DNA of 64,000 bases from Trichosporon coremiiforme (Eukaryota; Basidiomycota; Tremellomycetes; Trichosporonales; Trichosporonaceae). Shown here one piece after another: positions 1-10,669 of the stretch. Both the position numbers and the translations under genes were made by a program. The notes under the pieces were generated by a model. It did no database searches. It was not told the origin of the DNA and saw nothing but the letters and a program-made list of their open reading frames with translations. The DNA lies in contig BCJJ01000027.1 of NCBI GenBank assembly GCA_039545355.1, forward strand, positions 416,845-480,844, in the 5' to 3' direction. Position 1 is the first letter of the stretch; every line of letters starts with the position of its first letter.

Positions 1-643
1 AGTAGGGGATCATAGGGGTGGGGATGTAGACGAGTTCAGAGCGTCCATTCCACCAGATAGCTGCCCAGAACATCGCACCCTGTGATCCAGGAGGCCTTGC
101 AATGCGTCTAAAGCGCTTTGGGCAGCGCTGGCCTTGTTTGCCAGTCCACCAGCCGCTCATGGAGCCGTCCAATGTAATGAAGGTCTCATCTGAGTAGATG
201 ACACTCTTCCAGTCGAGTTTCTGNTGGTCCAGGGCGTATTTGAGGCGAGCAGCCTTCTGCTTGTCGGTCANATAGGGCACTCTGGGTTGCCTGTAGCGCT
301 TGAGCTTCTTCTTCTTCATTGCNAAGCGCACAGAGGAGCGAGAGGGTGAGACAGAGCTGTTGGCCTTCTCCTGGAGGAGTGTGGCAATCTTTCTAGGTGA
401 TGCCTCGGGGTCTCTCTTCGCCAGGGTGACCACTTTCTGCATGAAACTCGGCGTAGAGACTGTTCTGGGTCTGCCTGATCGAGGTAGATCGCGTGTGGAG
501 CCAGTCCTTTCGTATTTGGCTACAAGATCGCTGATTGAACTTCTAGGTACTTTGAAGTGGCGATGTGCAGCCCTGATGCCATGAAGTTGGGCATAGTTGA
601 CGATTGCACCGCGTTTTGAGGGCGATTTGGGCATCCGCATCAT
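1..643 (-). mobile_element. Tc1/mariner-like DDE transposase, 3'-truncated by the contig edge
   Basis: On the minus strand an open frame runs from the ATG at 643 to the window edge, about 214 codons with no stop seen. The N-terminal third is a helix-turn-helix region (residues about 10-60) followed by a GRPR motif, as in Tc1/mariner and IS630-type transposases. Further on the motif IYSDETF carries the first catalytic Asp of the DDE triad, and it is followed by a Trp-rich GWW.GKQGQ block. The second and third acidic residues would lie outside the window. Three ambiguous bases (224, 271, 323) fall inside the frame, suggesting that reads from several copies were collapsed, which fits a multicopy repeat. 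Terminal inverted repeats cannot be recognised. The frame looks intact where visible, so the copy may be young. The family assignment is firm; subfamily and activity are not. Confidence 0.85.
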
Positions 644-1550
644 GCTAGGTCAATGGAGAAGACGCGACTGATCTTGCATGCAAAGTTTAAGAGGCACCGG
701 TGCAGTACGGCAAAAGTTATGTGGCATCGCGCGACAAGGTCATGTGAGTGTCCGGTTACTTATAAACACCACTGTATTTAAGACCCCACGACTTGGAGTC
801 AGTTTGTTACTGCACTGACCTCGTCAACAACCTCAAACCCCCTCCTCCAACTTTCCAAGAGTCGCTGCTGAGCGATCCTTGTTTTATCTTGATACAGGTG
901 AGTCAAATGGTTTGAGTGATGGCTCGCCTGGAACGACACACGCAAAGGTTTCGACCAGGCAGGCAGTCACCGCGGTGGCGCCGTGGGCACTGGCTGCGAC
1001 CTGCACAGTCCGATTGCAGAGCTGGGCCTGCATAGCTGGTGCTGCTGAGTGAGCGCGCGCCGTGGCTGGAGGTCCAGGGCATGTCTCGAAATTGGGTGCA
1101 GCGGCTCTCCCATCGTCCGTGGTGAACGGACTTGCAGGGGCGGCCGAGACCGCTATGACTGGCAGCCACGCAGCACGTCTGGAGAAAGCGTAGCGGCGTG
1201 GCAAGCTTCAGCCATGACAGACAAGCCCGTTCAAGCCCGTCAAGCCCGTGGCTGAAGTTTCGTCCTGAATCGTTGGCTTGCTCGTGTGTCGGATTGCAAG
1301 CTGGCACACGGCAAACACCTGCACACTCCTGAACTTGTCGGCGAGGCTGCATTGTCCACAGCTGTGGACACGCAGAGTGAAACAGCGAAACCCTAAACAC
1401 GCACGCACTACGCTCCCGACCAAGACTGTCGCGATCCCCCCCAATCTCTGCGTCACTTTTGCTCCTCGACTTTTTTTCGACCTTAGCTGCCTCCAGAGCT
1501 GTCATAGTCCGCTATGCAGCACCGGGGACAGCAGGGCTCCAGCCTCATGC
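644..1550. other. Non-coding stretch right of the transposase
   Basis: No supported gene. The first 150-200 bases probably belong to the transposon's 5' flank, but no terminal inverted repeat is convincing. At about 1221-1248 the unit CAAGCCCGT occurs three times with 0-1 base between copies. Several long open frames on both strands here have no domain resemblance or splice support. Confidence 0.5.
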
Positions 1551-1557
1551 TATAAAG
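1551..1557 (+). promoter_or_regulatory. TATA box of the small spliced gene
   Basis: TATAAAG lies 65 bases upstream of the ATG at 1622, a normal spacing. The intervening leader is A/C-rich just before the ATG, which sits in a good initiation context (TTCGCCATGG). Confidence 0.45.
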
Positions 1558-1621
1558 CTTTCGAGGGCTTTCTTGACGAGCTGACACCCACCGACAGAGC
1601 AACCAAAAACCCATCTTCGCC

Positions 1622-1833
1622 ATGGACTCTGACGACAAGTGCCCTGGAACCTGGTGGGGTGACAACGCTGGCTGTGAGTGACGGTTTGATGATGTGAGCT
1701 CGGCTGACAGTCAGACGACCACAGGTGTACGTATCCCGCAACAACCAGCAGAGATGACAAGCTAACCAGATCAGGGGAGTGGCAGCCTCTCTACGCAGCC
1801 TACTACTGCTCCTACTGCGGCGCGCAGTCCTAG
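1622..1833 (+). CDS. Candidate 43-residue Cys/Trp/Tyr-rich spliced microprotein
   Basis: I do not recognise this gene. Proposed exons are 1622-1673, 1715-1730 and 1770-1833. The first intron has a GTGAGT donor and a GGCTGACAGTCAG branch/acceptor. The second ends GCTAACCAG, the standard branch/acceptor pattern of this genome, with a GTATCC donor (a GTGTAC donor six bases earlier keeps the frame). Splicing joins the three short exons in one frame ending in TAG. The peptide has an acidic start (MDSDDK), a CPGTWWGDNAG block, and a C-terminus containing EWQPLYAAYYCSYCGAQ with a CxxC pair; up to four Cys could bind a metal or form disulfides. There is no signal peptide or membrane segment. A TATA box and a good ATG context support a real gene. 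Without transcript or homologue data it remains a candidate. Confidence 0.5.
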
Positions 1834-3092
1834 GTGCCCCGTCGCCAGCGGTCGTCAGCGGTCGTCAGCGGTTCAGTGGTCCACTTCAACAGCCATCCGA
1901 CCAGAACAGCTTCCGAACATCACTACCCAGCATCACTCATCCACTCCCCTCTCATTTAACCCATCTCCAAGCATTGTACCCTACTGTACGCCTCAAGAAC
2001 AGCAGAACCACATTAATAGTCGTCTCCCATACATAGAATAGAAAGCGTCGGATGCACTGGGACCGTGTCCATCAACGCTTGGCTGCGAGTGAGTCCGATC
2101 AGCATAGCACCGGCCGACCCAGCGGTTTGGCTCTCGGAAGTGAGGGTGCCTGATCCTAATGGACAGATAACGAGAGTGTAAAGGCGACGATAAGTTCTCA
2201 GACAGCCTGGTCAAGCTGGGTGCCGTCGAGGACGGGCCGGCCAGTGATCCAGAGGAGCGACAGAAGCAATAGGTGCATCCAGGAGTAAAATCGTTCCGCA
2301 CACATCAACCCGGTTCGGGCCAACAGACAAGTGCTGCATCGGGCGTGAGCTTGGGGATGTCTACAGTGAGTACAGCGCCAGTTTCATCAGTGTGCCCAAC
2401 TTTCTGCGACGGAATCGCTCGGCGTTGGCCAAGGTGGTCATGAATTTCAACCTATTGGTTATCTGGCGTAGACCTTCCGGACCGGACTGGGCGACATGAG
2501 TTTGAGATGGCTGTCATGACGGTTGACCAAACGCGACACGTCCGTGCTGGGTGACCCTGGAAATTCAACAAGAGGGGCCTTCAAACGCGTATGCACATGA
2601 CGGACATGACAGACGTGACATGACCCGGAGGAATTTCGGAGCAACGAAGAGTATCTCAACGGAGAGCGCCATGGGAAGACACTCGGGGCCGGGAATCGAC
2701 AAGCGAGGTGTCGGTTGTCGGCATCTCGGTCTTTGCATGAGAAAGTGGGAGACGAGTCGATCGTCATGCAGCTCCAGGATGAGTTGGCTGGCAGATTTGG
2801 TCAGGGGCAAAAGGGGACGGACAGCAGACAGGGCGGCCTGGTCACCACCGTAGGCAGCAAATTGCCACGCGAGAACGGGAGCAAAACGCGCGTCTCGAGC
2901 CTGCCTTCATTGAGATTGAGGCCGCATGACCCGCGTTTCACGCCATAATCTCCCATCCGCCGCCCATCTCGACTGACTGCATCGTCCTCATCAAGGCGCA
3001 TCGACGCGCAATCTTTCCAGACCACGCGCACCGCCGCACTTCGCACCCGATTGAACATCGAGAGACCCCCCATCGCCACTTTTGGCCGTGTT
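1834..3092. other. Intergenic region upstream of MBP1
   Basis: Beyond the 10-bp tandem repeat I see no coding region. The last few hundred bases are presumably the MBP1 promoter and leader; no clear TATA box was found near 3093. Confidence 0.5.
1841..1870. repeat. Three 10-bp tandem units
   Basis: The unit GTCGTCAGCG is present three times head to tail (first copy with one C for T), immediately after the stop codon of the candidate microprotein gene. Confidence 0.7.
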
Positions 3093-6000
3093 ATGGACGC
3101 GAAGTGAGTCGACATGATTCCGTCATGTACCAGGGACTAAACATTGTCCCGCGCGAGCGCGCGTCGACATGAGCTTGACATCAACTTTATCCATGGCGAT
3201 TGTTTTCTTTGCTGACAACAAACAGCAACGCTCCAGTCACCCCCAACATCACCCTCTCAGACGCCCGTGGCCACGCTCAAGCTCCCCCAGGATTCGTCGC
3301 ACCGACGTCGACGTACGCTTAAGCTCCACAGCTCTCACCCCAGCCCCAGCGCCCGCAACCTTCTTCCCAACGCGACCTCTCCTTGTCTCCTGCTCACCCG
3401 AGCGGACAGCTGGCAACACCCTCCGCATCTGCCCCTACACAGACAGCACAGGTCGCCACCCCGACCAGATTACTGCCCGCGCTGTCTCCCGAAGCAGCAC
3501 GCCCGGGCCAGTCTCAACCCCAGGCCGCCCAAGGTCAGATGCCAACGTTCGCCCAGCAGATGCCCATGATGCATCCAGGAGGACAACCCCGCCCCGGCCA
3601 GCAAGGCTATGTCGGATCGCCGCATGGCGCTCCCGGCGGTAACCAGAACAACGTGTTCCAGGCCGTCATGGGCGCCGGACCAGGACAGGTGCCGCAGGAC
3701 GACGTCGGCGGCGCCGGTAACGTCAAGGTCTATGCCAGCGCGTACTCGCAGATCCCTGTGTTCGAAGCGATGATCCGCAACATCTCAGTCATGCGCCGGA
3801 TGGCTGACTCGTGGGTTAATGCTACGCAGATCCTCAAGGTGGCTGGCATATCGAAGTCTGTCCGGACAAAGATCTTGGAGAAGCAGGTCCAGACGCAGGT
3901 GCACGAGAAGGTCCAAGGCGGATGTGAGTATCGACAGCTCGGATACGCAAGCCATAGCTGACGTTTCAGACGGAAAGTACCAGGGAACTTGGATCCCTCT
4001 GGATCGTGGCCGTGCTCTGGCCGAGCAGTACGGTGTCCTGCAGTTCCTCGCCCCGATTTTTGATTTTGTTCCCCCGCCGACGGGACCGCCGGCCCTTCCA
4101 ATGCGTGGTGGTAGTGCCACCCCTAACGCGAAGACCTCCGGTGGAGGTGGTGCTGCGCGCATGCCAGGATCAGCAGGCAGCGCCGGACAGTTAATGTCGC
4201 CCTACGCTCGACAGAACGCCGCCGGACCGCCTCCGCCACCTCCGCAATTCATGCAGCAACAACAGCCCATGCCCGGTCAGCAAGAGATGATGATGGGCCA
4301 GCCGCAGATGCTGTACCAGCAGCAGGGCCAGCCCATGCAGGGCATGTACTCCCAGCCGATGGGACACCCGCAACCGCCCCAGCACATGGTCTACGAGCAG
4401 GGGCGCGACCCGAGCATGGACATGTCGGGCGGTATGCAGGTGCAGCCGAACCAGGGGGGGTTGGCGCCTCCTGCCAACATCAACGGACACGGCAACGGCA
4501 TGCAGGGGCTGCCGCAACCCAACGAGATGTACGTGGATCAGTACGGCCAGGCCCACACGGTCGGCATGCCCGCCGCCGCCACACCCATCTCAGCCGAGGT
4601 CGACGCCCCGCCGCCTGCCAAGCGTGCTCGTGTGGACGAGCCGGCCAACGGAGAGGAGGCGCAGGAAGGTGCTGGAAGTGAGGACGACGACGATGAGACG
4701 CGCGACCGGCCACCGCTGCCGGCGTCGTTCCGCTTGTCGACGAAACCGTTCAAGCCGAGACTTAGCTCTGAGTCTCACCGCCGGCGACAACAGCTTCTGT
4801 CGCTGTTCCAGACTGACACTGTTGATATCCGGAGTGTCTTCGAGCTGGGCCCGGACGACAAGCCTGACTGGGACATCGACATGGTCATTGATGAGCAAGG
4901 TCACACGGTCCTGCACTGGGCTTGTGCGCTTGCCAAGATGAACGTCATCTCGCAGCTCATCGAGCTCGGGGCCGACATCCACCGCGGTAACTACTCTGGC
5001 GAGACACCTCTCATCCGCTCTGTTCTCACCACGAACCACGCCGAGGCCGGTACATTCAGCCAGCTCCTTGAGAAGTACCTCGGCGAGTCTGTCCGGACGC
5101 TCGACCACTCGTATGACTCGGTCATCCATCACATCGCCCTCTCCGCTGGCCTCAAGGGTCGTGCCGCTTGTGCACGTGGATACATGGCCGCTGTCCTCGG
5201 ATACATCGCCCAAGAGCAAACGAAGACGCGCGAGCTCGCTCAGACGACGCCGGGCAACGGCAACGCGCTCGCCCCCGCACCGCCAATCGGCACCGACACT
5301 ATCAGCCTCAAGCGCCTCGTCGACCTGCAGGATCTGAAGGGCGACACGGCGCTGAACATCGCCGCGCGTATCGGCTCCAAGCCACTCGTCAACCTGCTGC
5401 TCGACGCGGGCGCCGACAAGACCAAGGCTAACAAGCTAGGCCTCCGTCCGTACGACTTCGGTGTCGAGGTCGCTGCCCTCCAGGTCTCTAACAACGAGTC
5501 TGTCATCGCCGCGCTCCGTCCCGAGGTCAAGCGCCCGGAGAAGCGCAGCGCTGATGTCCTGAAGAGTGAGTTTCGAGTACTTTCATCTGCTAACTGCCAC
5601 CAGACATTTCCGCTCTCTTCGAGGACGTGAACCGAACGTTTGACGGGGAGATGGAGAAGCACGTCGAGTCTCTCAATGGTGTTGAGAAGAATGTCCGTGT
5701 GGCGACCCGATCATTAGCGGAGAAGCGACAGCAAGTTGACGCAGCGCGACAGAAGCTCGACACGTTGGAGCAGCAGGCCGCGCGGATCGACAACGCGAAG
5801 CGAGCGCTCGAGGCGAACATGGACTGGTCTGGACGAACACCTCTCAAGGGCGAGTCTTCCTTGCCGCCCGCGTTTGGCCTCCTTCCCCCACTCGCTCCCG
5901 CGGCTGGCGAGACGTCTTTGGCAATGCCGACGACCGATCCCCCAATTCCCGCTGTCGGCGGGGCCGGCGCGCTTACGCAGCTGCGTCGGCTGTCGATGTG

Positions 6001-6398
6001 GGAGGACCGCATGGCAAAGTTGCTCGAGGAGCGCGCTGCCGAGCTGGAAGGCGACGGCGCTGATCGTGCCGTCAAGTACCGGAAGGTGATCGCGTTGTGC
6101 GCCAAGGTGCCTGTCGAGCAGGTTGATGACGTGAGTATTGCAGCAGTGCATCGGCGCGCGTCGTGATTCCGATTCACTGGGGAAACCGGGTTATGCGGGA
6201 GTCGTACGCTCCCCGGAACCTGGAACCTGGATAGGAAAACGCGTCGCGGATCAATGGGCCAGGGTTTTTGCAACAAGCCGCTGACATCAGATGCTCGACG
6301 GACTGACCACGGCGGTCGAGAGCGACGGGCCCGCAATCGACATGACGCGCATCGCCGGCCTCGTGCACCGGCTGCGCGCCGCGCCTGTGTCGGCATAA
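3093..6398 (+). CDS. MBP1: APSES/ankyrin transcription factor (MBP1/SWI4 type, MBF subunit)
   Basis: DNA-binding subunit of the G1/S regulator that recognises MCB/SCB elements. Exons: 3093-3103, 3226-3923, 3970-5565, 5604-6130 and 6291-6398, about 970 residues. The APSES domain (about 170-275) contains VYASAYSQIPVFEAMI and, across the second splice, GGYGKYQGTWIPLDRGRALA. A Gln/Pro/Met-rich linker follows. Ankyrin repeats lie at about 540-735 (GHTVLHWACALA; DTALNIAARIGSKPLVNLLLDAGAD). A coiled coil of about 50 residues in exon 4 matches the C-terminal dimerisation region of the family. The first coding exon is only 11 nt. Codon 36 in exon 2 reads TAA (3320-3322) in an otherwise open, Pro/Gln-rich frame. 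Removing a 36-nt GT..AG segment (3296-3331) would delete it in frame, otherwise it is a nonsense change or base error. In Cryptococcus the comparable factor is Mbs1. Confidence 0.9.
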
Positions 6399-7048
6399 GC
6401 GCGTAGCGTGCCTGCGGCTGTGAGCGGAGATCAGATGGCTGCGTCCTGAGCCACACCGCGCAGCTCCCGTGTAAGTGAGCCTGGAGCTCTCTGACACAAC
6501 AACGTCAAACACTACGTCAAGGAAGGAATCAGGACACTGGATTGGACCGGAGCGCCGGAAGAAGACATCATTGTACAGAATACAGAATACGCAGTTGCTT
6601 TGCTTTGGAAGACTCGACAGCGCAGCACGCAGCACTTGGCAGAGACATGGGGCAGCGGACAGCACGACAGCGGATATCGGGGCTGATGACTCCGGATAGC
6701 GGACAGGGCGAGCCGCACCAACAGTGGGTCTGGATCACGCGTTGGGACAGGGAACAAGGAACGGCGCTTGCTTGTCCTTGCCTTGTTTGCATTCTTTGGC
6801 CGGGTTATGCGTTCGCTGTCCTCGCCCGTGCTCGCCGTCATGCTGCCGTGGTGGCCGGTAGGGTGCATGGTGCTTGTAACGAGCGCCGGTGCGCACGATC
6901 GCGCACAAAGTTAAGCTGGGTCAGGGCCAAGATCCGCGTGAATCACCGTTTGATCTTTGATGAGATTGAGCTGGCCAATGCTGTCCCATCGAATCAGCAA
7001 AAGACTTGCAGCAGTCATGTGTGACGGAACAAGCGCGAGCAAAGTGCA

Positions 7049-7330
7049 TGACGTCAAGTCTCATGCTCATCCGCGTGAGCTCCGGCGTGCGAGGCGTGTG
7101 AGTGGAGTGCCCAGCGTGCACGCAGCGGATGTCAGGCTGCCAGGCTGTCAGCCGAGGACAGATGAGGGGGAAGGAACAGTCGGACGACAGGCACTGACGT
7201 CATCGAACTCGATCCTGGTCATCCCTGCGGTCTCGGCCCACACGGGCGCGGCGCATGGAGAGCCGGGTGGCGGGCTGTCACAGGTTTCGGACGTGAATGT
7301 CCAGCGGGTACAGGGGGAACACTGACGTCA
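7049..7330. promoter_or_regulatory. Cluster of three CRE palindromes with STRE-like motifs
   Basis: Perfect TGACGTCA occurs at 7049-7056, 7195-7202 and 7323-7330. AGGGG (STRE core) occurs at 7165-7169 and 7312-7316, with another at 7544-7548. TGACGTCA is bound by ATF/CREB bZIP factors downstream of stress MAP kinases (Atf1/Sko1), and STRE by Msn2/4-type zinc fingers in ascomycetes. The cluster lies 0.5-0.8 kb upstream of the HSP12-type gene, so stress control is a reasonable inference. Confidence 0.5.
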
Positions 7331-7763
7331 CTGTGCCTGACAGTTGCGCAAGTTCGCCTCTTACGTTGCACTCCGGTGCTTCACTGTTGAGCGGAATGCC
7401 AATATCCTACCTTGGCACGCTTGCAAGCTGTCAGCCAGGCAGCCAGACAGCCCGCCAGCGCAGCGATCGCAGCCGACGCGCTGGCGTGCTCGATGCTGCC
7501 CAGCACGGGATCCTGAGGACCTGAAGAGCCTGAAGGGCGGCCAAGGGGGTGAGGCTGGTCAAGAGATGTGTGCGAATAGCCGGGTGCTCCTGGTCAGGCT
7601 GAGCCCACGCGCGGCATGCACTGCACGTCGGCGCGTGCGGCGCAGGCGCTGTACTGCGGTACTGACAGAGTGGGCGTCGGCTCGCCTCGCTCGCCGGGCA
7701 ACGGCTGAAGTGAGCCGTGGAGGTGATGGCTATCGAGTTGGAGATCGATGAGCCAGAAACGCA

Positions 7764-7770
7764 TATATAA
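7764..7770 (+). promoter_or_regulatory. TATA box of the HSP12-type gene
   Basis: TATATAA lies 86 bases upstream of the ATG at 7856, followed by a pyrimidine-rich (CT-repeat) tract and an A/C-rich leader typical of highly expressed fungal genes. Confidence 0.7.
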
Positions 7771-7855
7771 ACAAGGTCTTGGACGTCTCTTCGTTCCCAT
7801 CAACCAACTCTCTCTCTCTCTTCCTTCTTCTACCACCCCCAACAACAAATCAACA

Positions 7856-8193
7856 ATGTCTGACACTGGCCGCCAGGGACTCGGAGACAAGGTGAGTTGA
7901 CTACCTCGACAGTCTCGCTCGTTGCTCTTGCGGAGGTGGCTCCGAACCACCTTTCTCTGAACGACAGCCACGGCTGCTTGGCCCCCTCTTTGCTCGCAAC
8001 TCGCTAACATCCCCAGATCTCGGACGCCGCTAAGCCCCAGAACGAGAAGTCGTACCTCGAGCAGGCCGGCGACTTCGTCAAGGGCAAGGCCGACGCCGTT
8101 GCCTCGGCCGTCCAGCCCCAGCAGGAGAAGTCGACCACCCAGAAGATCGGCGACGCCATCTCTGGTGACAACACCAACCGCGACGCCGCCTAA
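7856..8193 (+). CDS. HSP12: HSP9/HSP12-family small stress protein
   Basis: A 70-residue hydrophilic protein from two exons, 7856-7891 and 8017-8193, with a GTGAGT donor and a CTAACATCCCCAG branch/acceptor. It starts MSDTGRQGLGDKISDAAKP and continues with a QAGDFVKGKADAVASAV amphipathic stretch and a second QKIGDAISGDN repeat. This layout is characteristic of the HSP9/HSP12 family (yeast Hsp12 is 109 residues; basidiomycete members are often shorter). Family members are intrinsically disordered, bind membranes by induced amphipathic helices, and accumulate under heat, osmotic, oxidative and stationary-phase stress. The strong TATA box, CT-rich leader and upstream CRE/STRE motifs agree with stress-induced high expression. 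No Cys is present. Confidence 0.93.
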
Positions 8194-9402
8194 GCGTGTC
8201 CTCTTCTCTCAAATCTAGGATATCAGTAGTGTGATATGACGAGCCCGCGAGGGTGGCGTCGATGCAGTTAAATTGAACTAGGAAACCCCCCTGCACATCA
8301 CTGACGCTGCGAGCACTAACGACAACTACGACTTACTCACCCATCAACCGTTCGACGTTCGACGGCCGGGTCAACGTACCATCGAGCACGACGGATTCGC
8401 CATCCACGTCGACCGCAGGCTCAACCCGGACGCATCCTTGCACACGATTCAGACTCGATCTCGATGCCATCTAGGGCGCCCTCTCACAGCCGCCATCGCT
8501 GCTGAGCGCCTCGCCCTGCTGCTCGTTGCTCTATCAGCTGGGCCATGTGCATCATCGCGGAAATCGACTCCGCCGTCACGTTAGCTGACACCATCGCTAT
8601 CGCCGTGCCACGTCGTCCGTCTTCGCACACTTCCGATCCAACAAACACATCAACGTCAAGCGGCCGCCCCCCGTTGACGTTGCTTCCGTGTCTTCCATTC
8701 TGCGCCCGCGACTGCGCCCGTCATGCTGTCTCCCCCGACCTGGAACTTCTGTCTGCGCGGCGTTGCTGAGCACACGTTCTGACATCCGCCTCCGATGCCT
8801 CCGGTATCTGTCCCCGCCTGCGTGTGAAGCATGGCGGGCATGGGAAACGGAAACGGGGCTCACCCAGTCGAGGGGGACTAACCTGCGTTGACATATTGCA
8901 TTGTGCTTCTTCGCCACATACCACGGGCGACGCTAATGAGTGCCCATGCACGGTGGGGCGGGCGCCATCGACGCCATCGGCGCCATGGTCAAGCCATCCA
9001 AGCCACCCGTCATGTACTCCACACCTTAGCATCATCCTGGAACATTAGTCTGCGAAAGTCCGACGTTCTGGATTGGGTCATGTCTCCATCGACCATTGCT
9101 TGATCTGATGGAAAGCATGGGCAGTCGAGCACGCTGGGCGGCAAACTGTTTGCCACCCAATTCGCAGCAAGCATGCCAAGGCTAGGTGACGGATCTTGGG
9201 ATTGTCAGGCTCCACCACGGCGGCATGCACGCTCTCGCAGCGACGCGCAAGCACGGCCGCATGTCGGGCTGCAGCCGTGCACCGCGGCAGTCTAAGCAGT
9301 GACCTCACAGGTCAAAGGACGTTTGATCGCGCAGGGCGGGGAGGGAGGATGGGGGCTGGTGTGGGCCTGGCATGTGCCCCCACTCTGGGTGCGTCAGCGC
9401 CG

Positions 9403-9436
9403 GCAACTCCACGCCGGCCGCAACTCCACGCCGGCC
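9403..9436. repeat. 17-bp perfect tandem duplication
   Basis: GCAACTCCACGCCGGCC occurs twice head to tail without mismatch, in intergenic DNA. Confidence 0.85.
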
Positions 9437-10526
9437 CAAAGGAGCACCCAGCGAGTCACCGGATTCCGCGCGCTCCGTATGCCGCAGAACGCCGTGCCTC
9501 GCTCCGACTGCTTCATCGGCTCTGTTCTCCCTTGCGATAATTGCTCCAGCGCTGTGTGTTGAAATGCAGGCCGTCGTGCCATGCCCATGAGCACTCATTC
9601 TGACGAGCTCCTGGGTCTGCTTGTATGGATGTATGTTGTATGGGGGATTCGCCACCGGTCCTCGGTCATGGGCACTGCACACTTCGACGCGCCGATCGCG
9701 GAGCGCGTCCATCGCGTCAGACGGACGCGCCGCATTAGGGCCAGCTTCCCGCCTGCTCCCTGCCAGACACCTGGCCCTCGCCGTTAATTATAGAACCGCG
9801 AACCCAAGTTCCCCACTCGTCAAGAATCCGTAACATCATCTGAAGGATCCACGACTGGACCCCCAAGGATGCAAACACAAAGTCTAAAGCTTTAAAGGAG
9901 CACAGGATGCATCTGCCCGCTTGCCGTGTTGCCCGGCCGCCGTTGTTGATCGAGTGCACCTCTGTTGGGAATAGGGTCAGTCACGAGTCTACATCTTCCA
10001 GCCGTTAGTAGTGCCATGCGTTGAGCGGACGTCGCACTTGTAGGGGCGACTCAGTTTCGACTAGCTTCCAGAAGAGAGCAGCTCGCTCGCACTAGTGGGC
10101 AAAGAACGGCGAATGCGCCAGGTTTGGTGCCGTGGAGCTTTGGAATGATCAGCTGCTTTGGGCGAAACGATGCAAGCGATGAGTCAGAGCGTGGAGCTTT
10201 TGCTCCCTTGCAGAGATGAGGACCTGGTATAGACGCCAGGCTGGCCGAGGAAGAGATCTCTTATCACATGACAGATGTACGTTTCGGCCCGTTATCTCCA
10301 AGCGAGGTTGCTTCCAACAAATGATGAAAAGTATCACTCCCGTAGACATATAGAACATCCGCATCCACAATGCAACAGATGTGTTTCCCCGCTCCTCGTT
10401 GTCAGAGAGCATGTCGCTATCCGTTTAAGAGCTTCAGACTTGCGCTTACGGCGAGCCTATCTCATAGTAGCTCCACTCACGATGGCGCCTAGGGAAGGTC
10501 GGCATGTTCAAAGATAGCAGCCCGGG

Positions 10527-10534
10527 TGACGTCA
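10527..10534. promoter_or_regulatory. CRE-like palindrome upstream of the PSD gene
   Basis: Perfect TGACGTCA, 136 bases before the start codon of the phosphatidylserine decarboxylase gene; possible ATF/CREB-type bZIP site. Confidence 0.35.
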
Positions 10535-10669
10535 CTCGCAGGTGGAGGATGGAGGGATCGTCAAGATCGTGCAAGCCATCGAGCACGGGGCTCCTGCTGT
10601 CTTCCTCGCTTCCTCAACGTCTTCTTCGTCAGCCTTGCTTTCTCCCCCTTCACAAGAACTCACACTACC

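Larger units (their letters stand above)
6399..7855. other. Intergenic region, long promoter of the HSP12-type gene
   Basis: No supported gene. It holds three TGACGTCA palindromes, three AGGGG (STRE-like) motifs and a TATA box, all listed separately. Many bases near 6730-6850 are low-information and no conserved coding frame is visible. Confidence 0.5.
8194..10669. other. 2.5-kb intergenic region
   Basis: No gene can be supported. It holds a 17-bp perfect tandem duplication (9403-9436) and a CRE palindrome close to the next gene. An unusually protein-like frame without a start codon lies around 8348-8520, but I found no homologue and no splice structure for it. Confidence 0.45.

Noticed and set aside
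903..1505. 200-codon minus-strand frame near the transposase
   Set aside because: Cys/Arg/Ser-rich chance frame without homology.
8348..8520. Protein-like frame without start codon downstream of HSP12
   Set aside because: No ATG, no phase-compatible splice sites and no similarity that I recognise.
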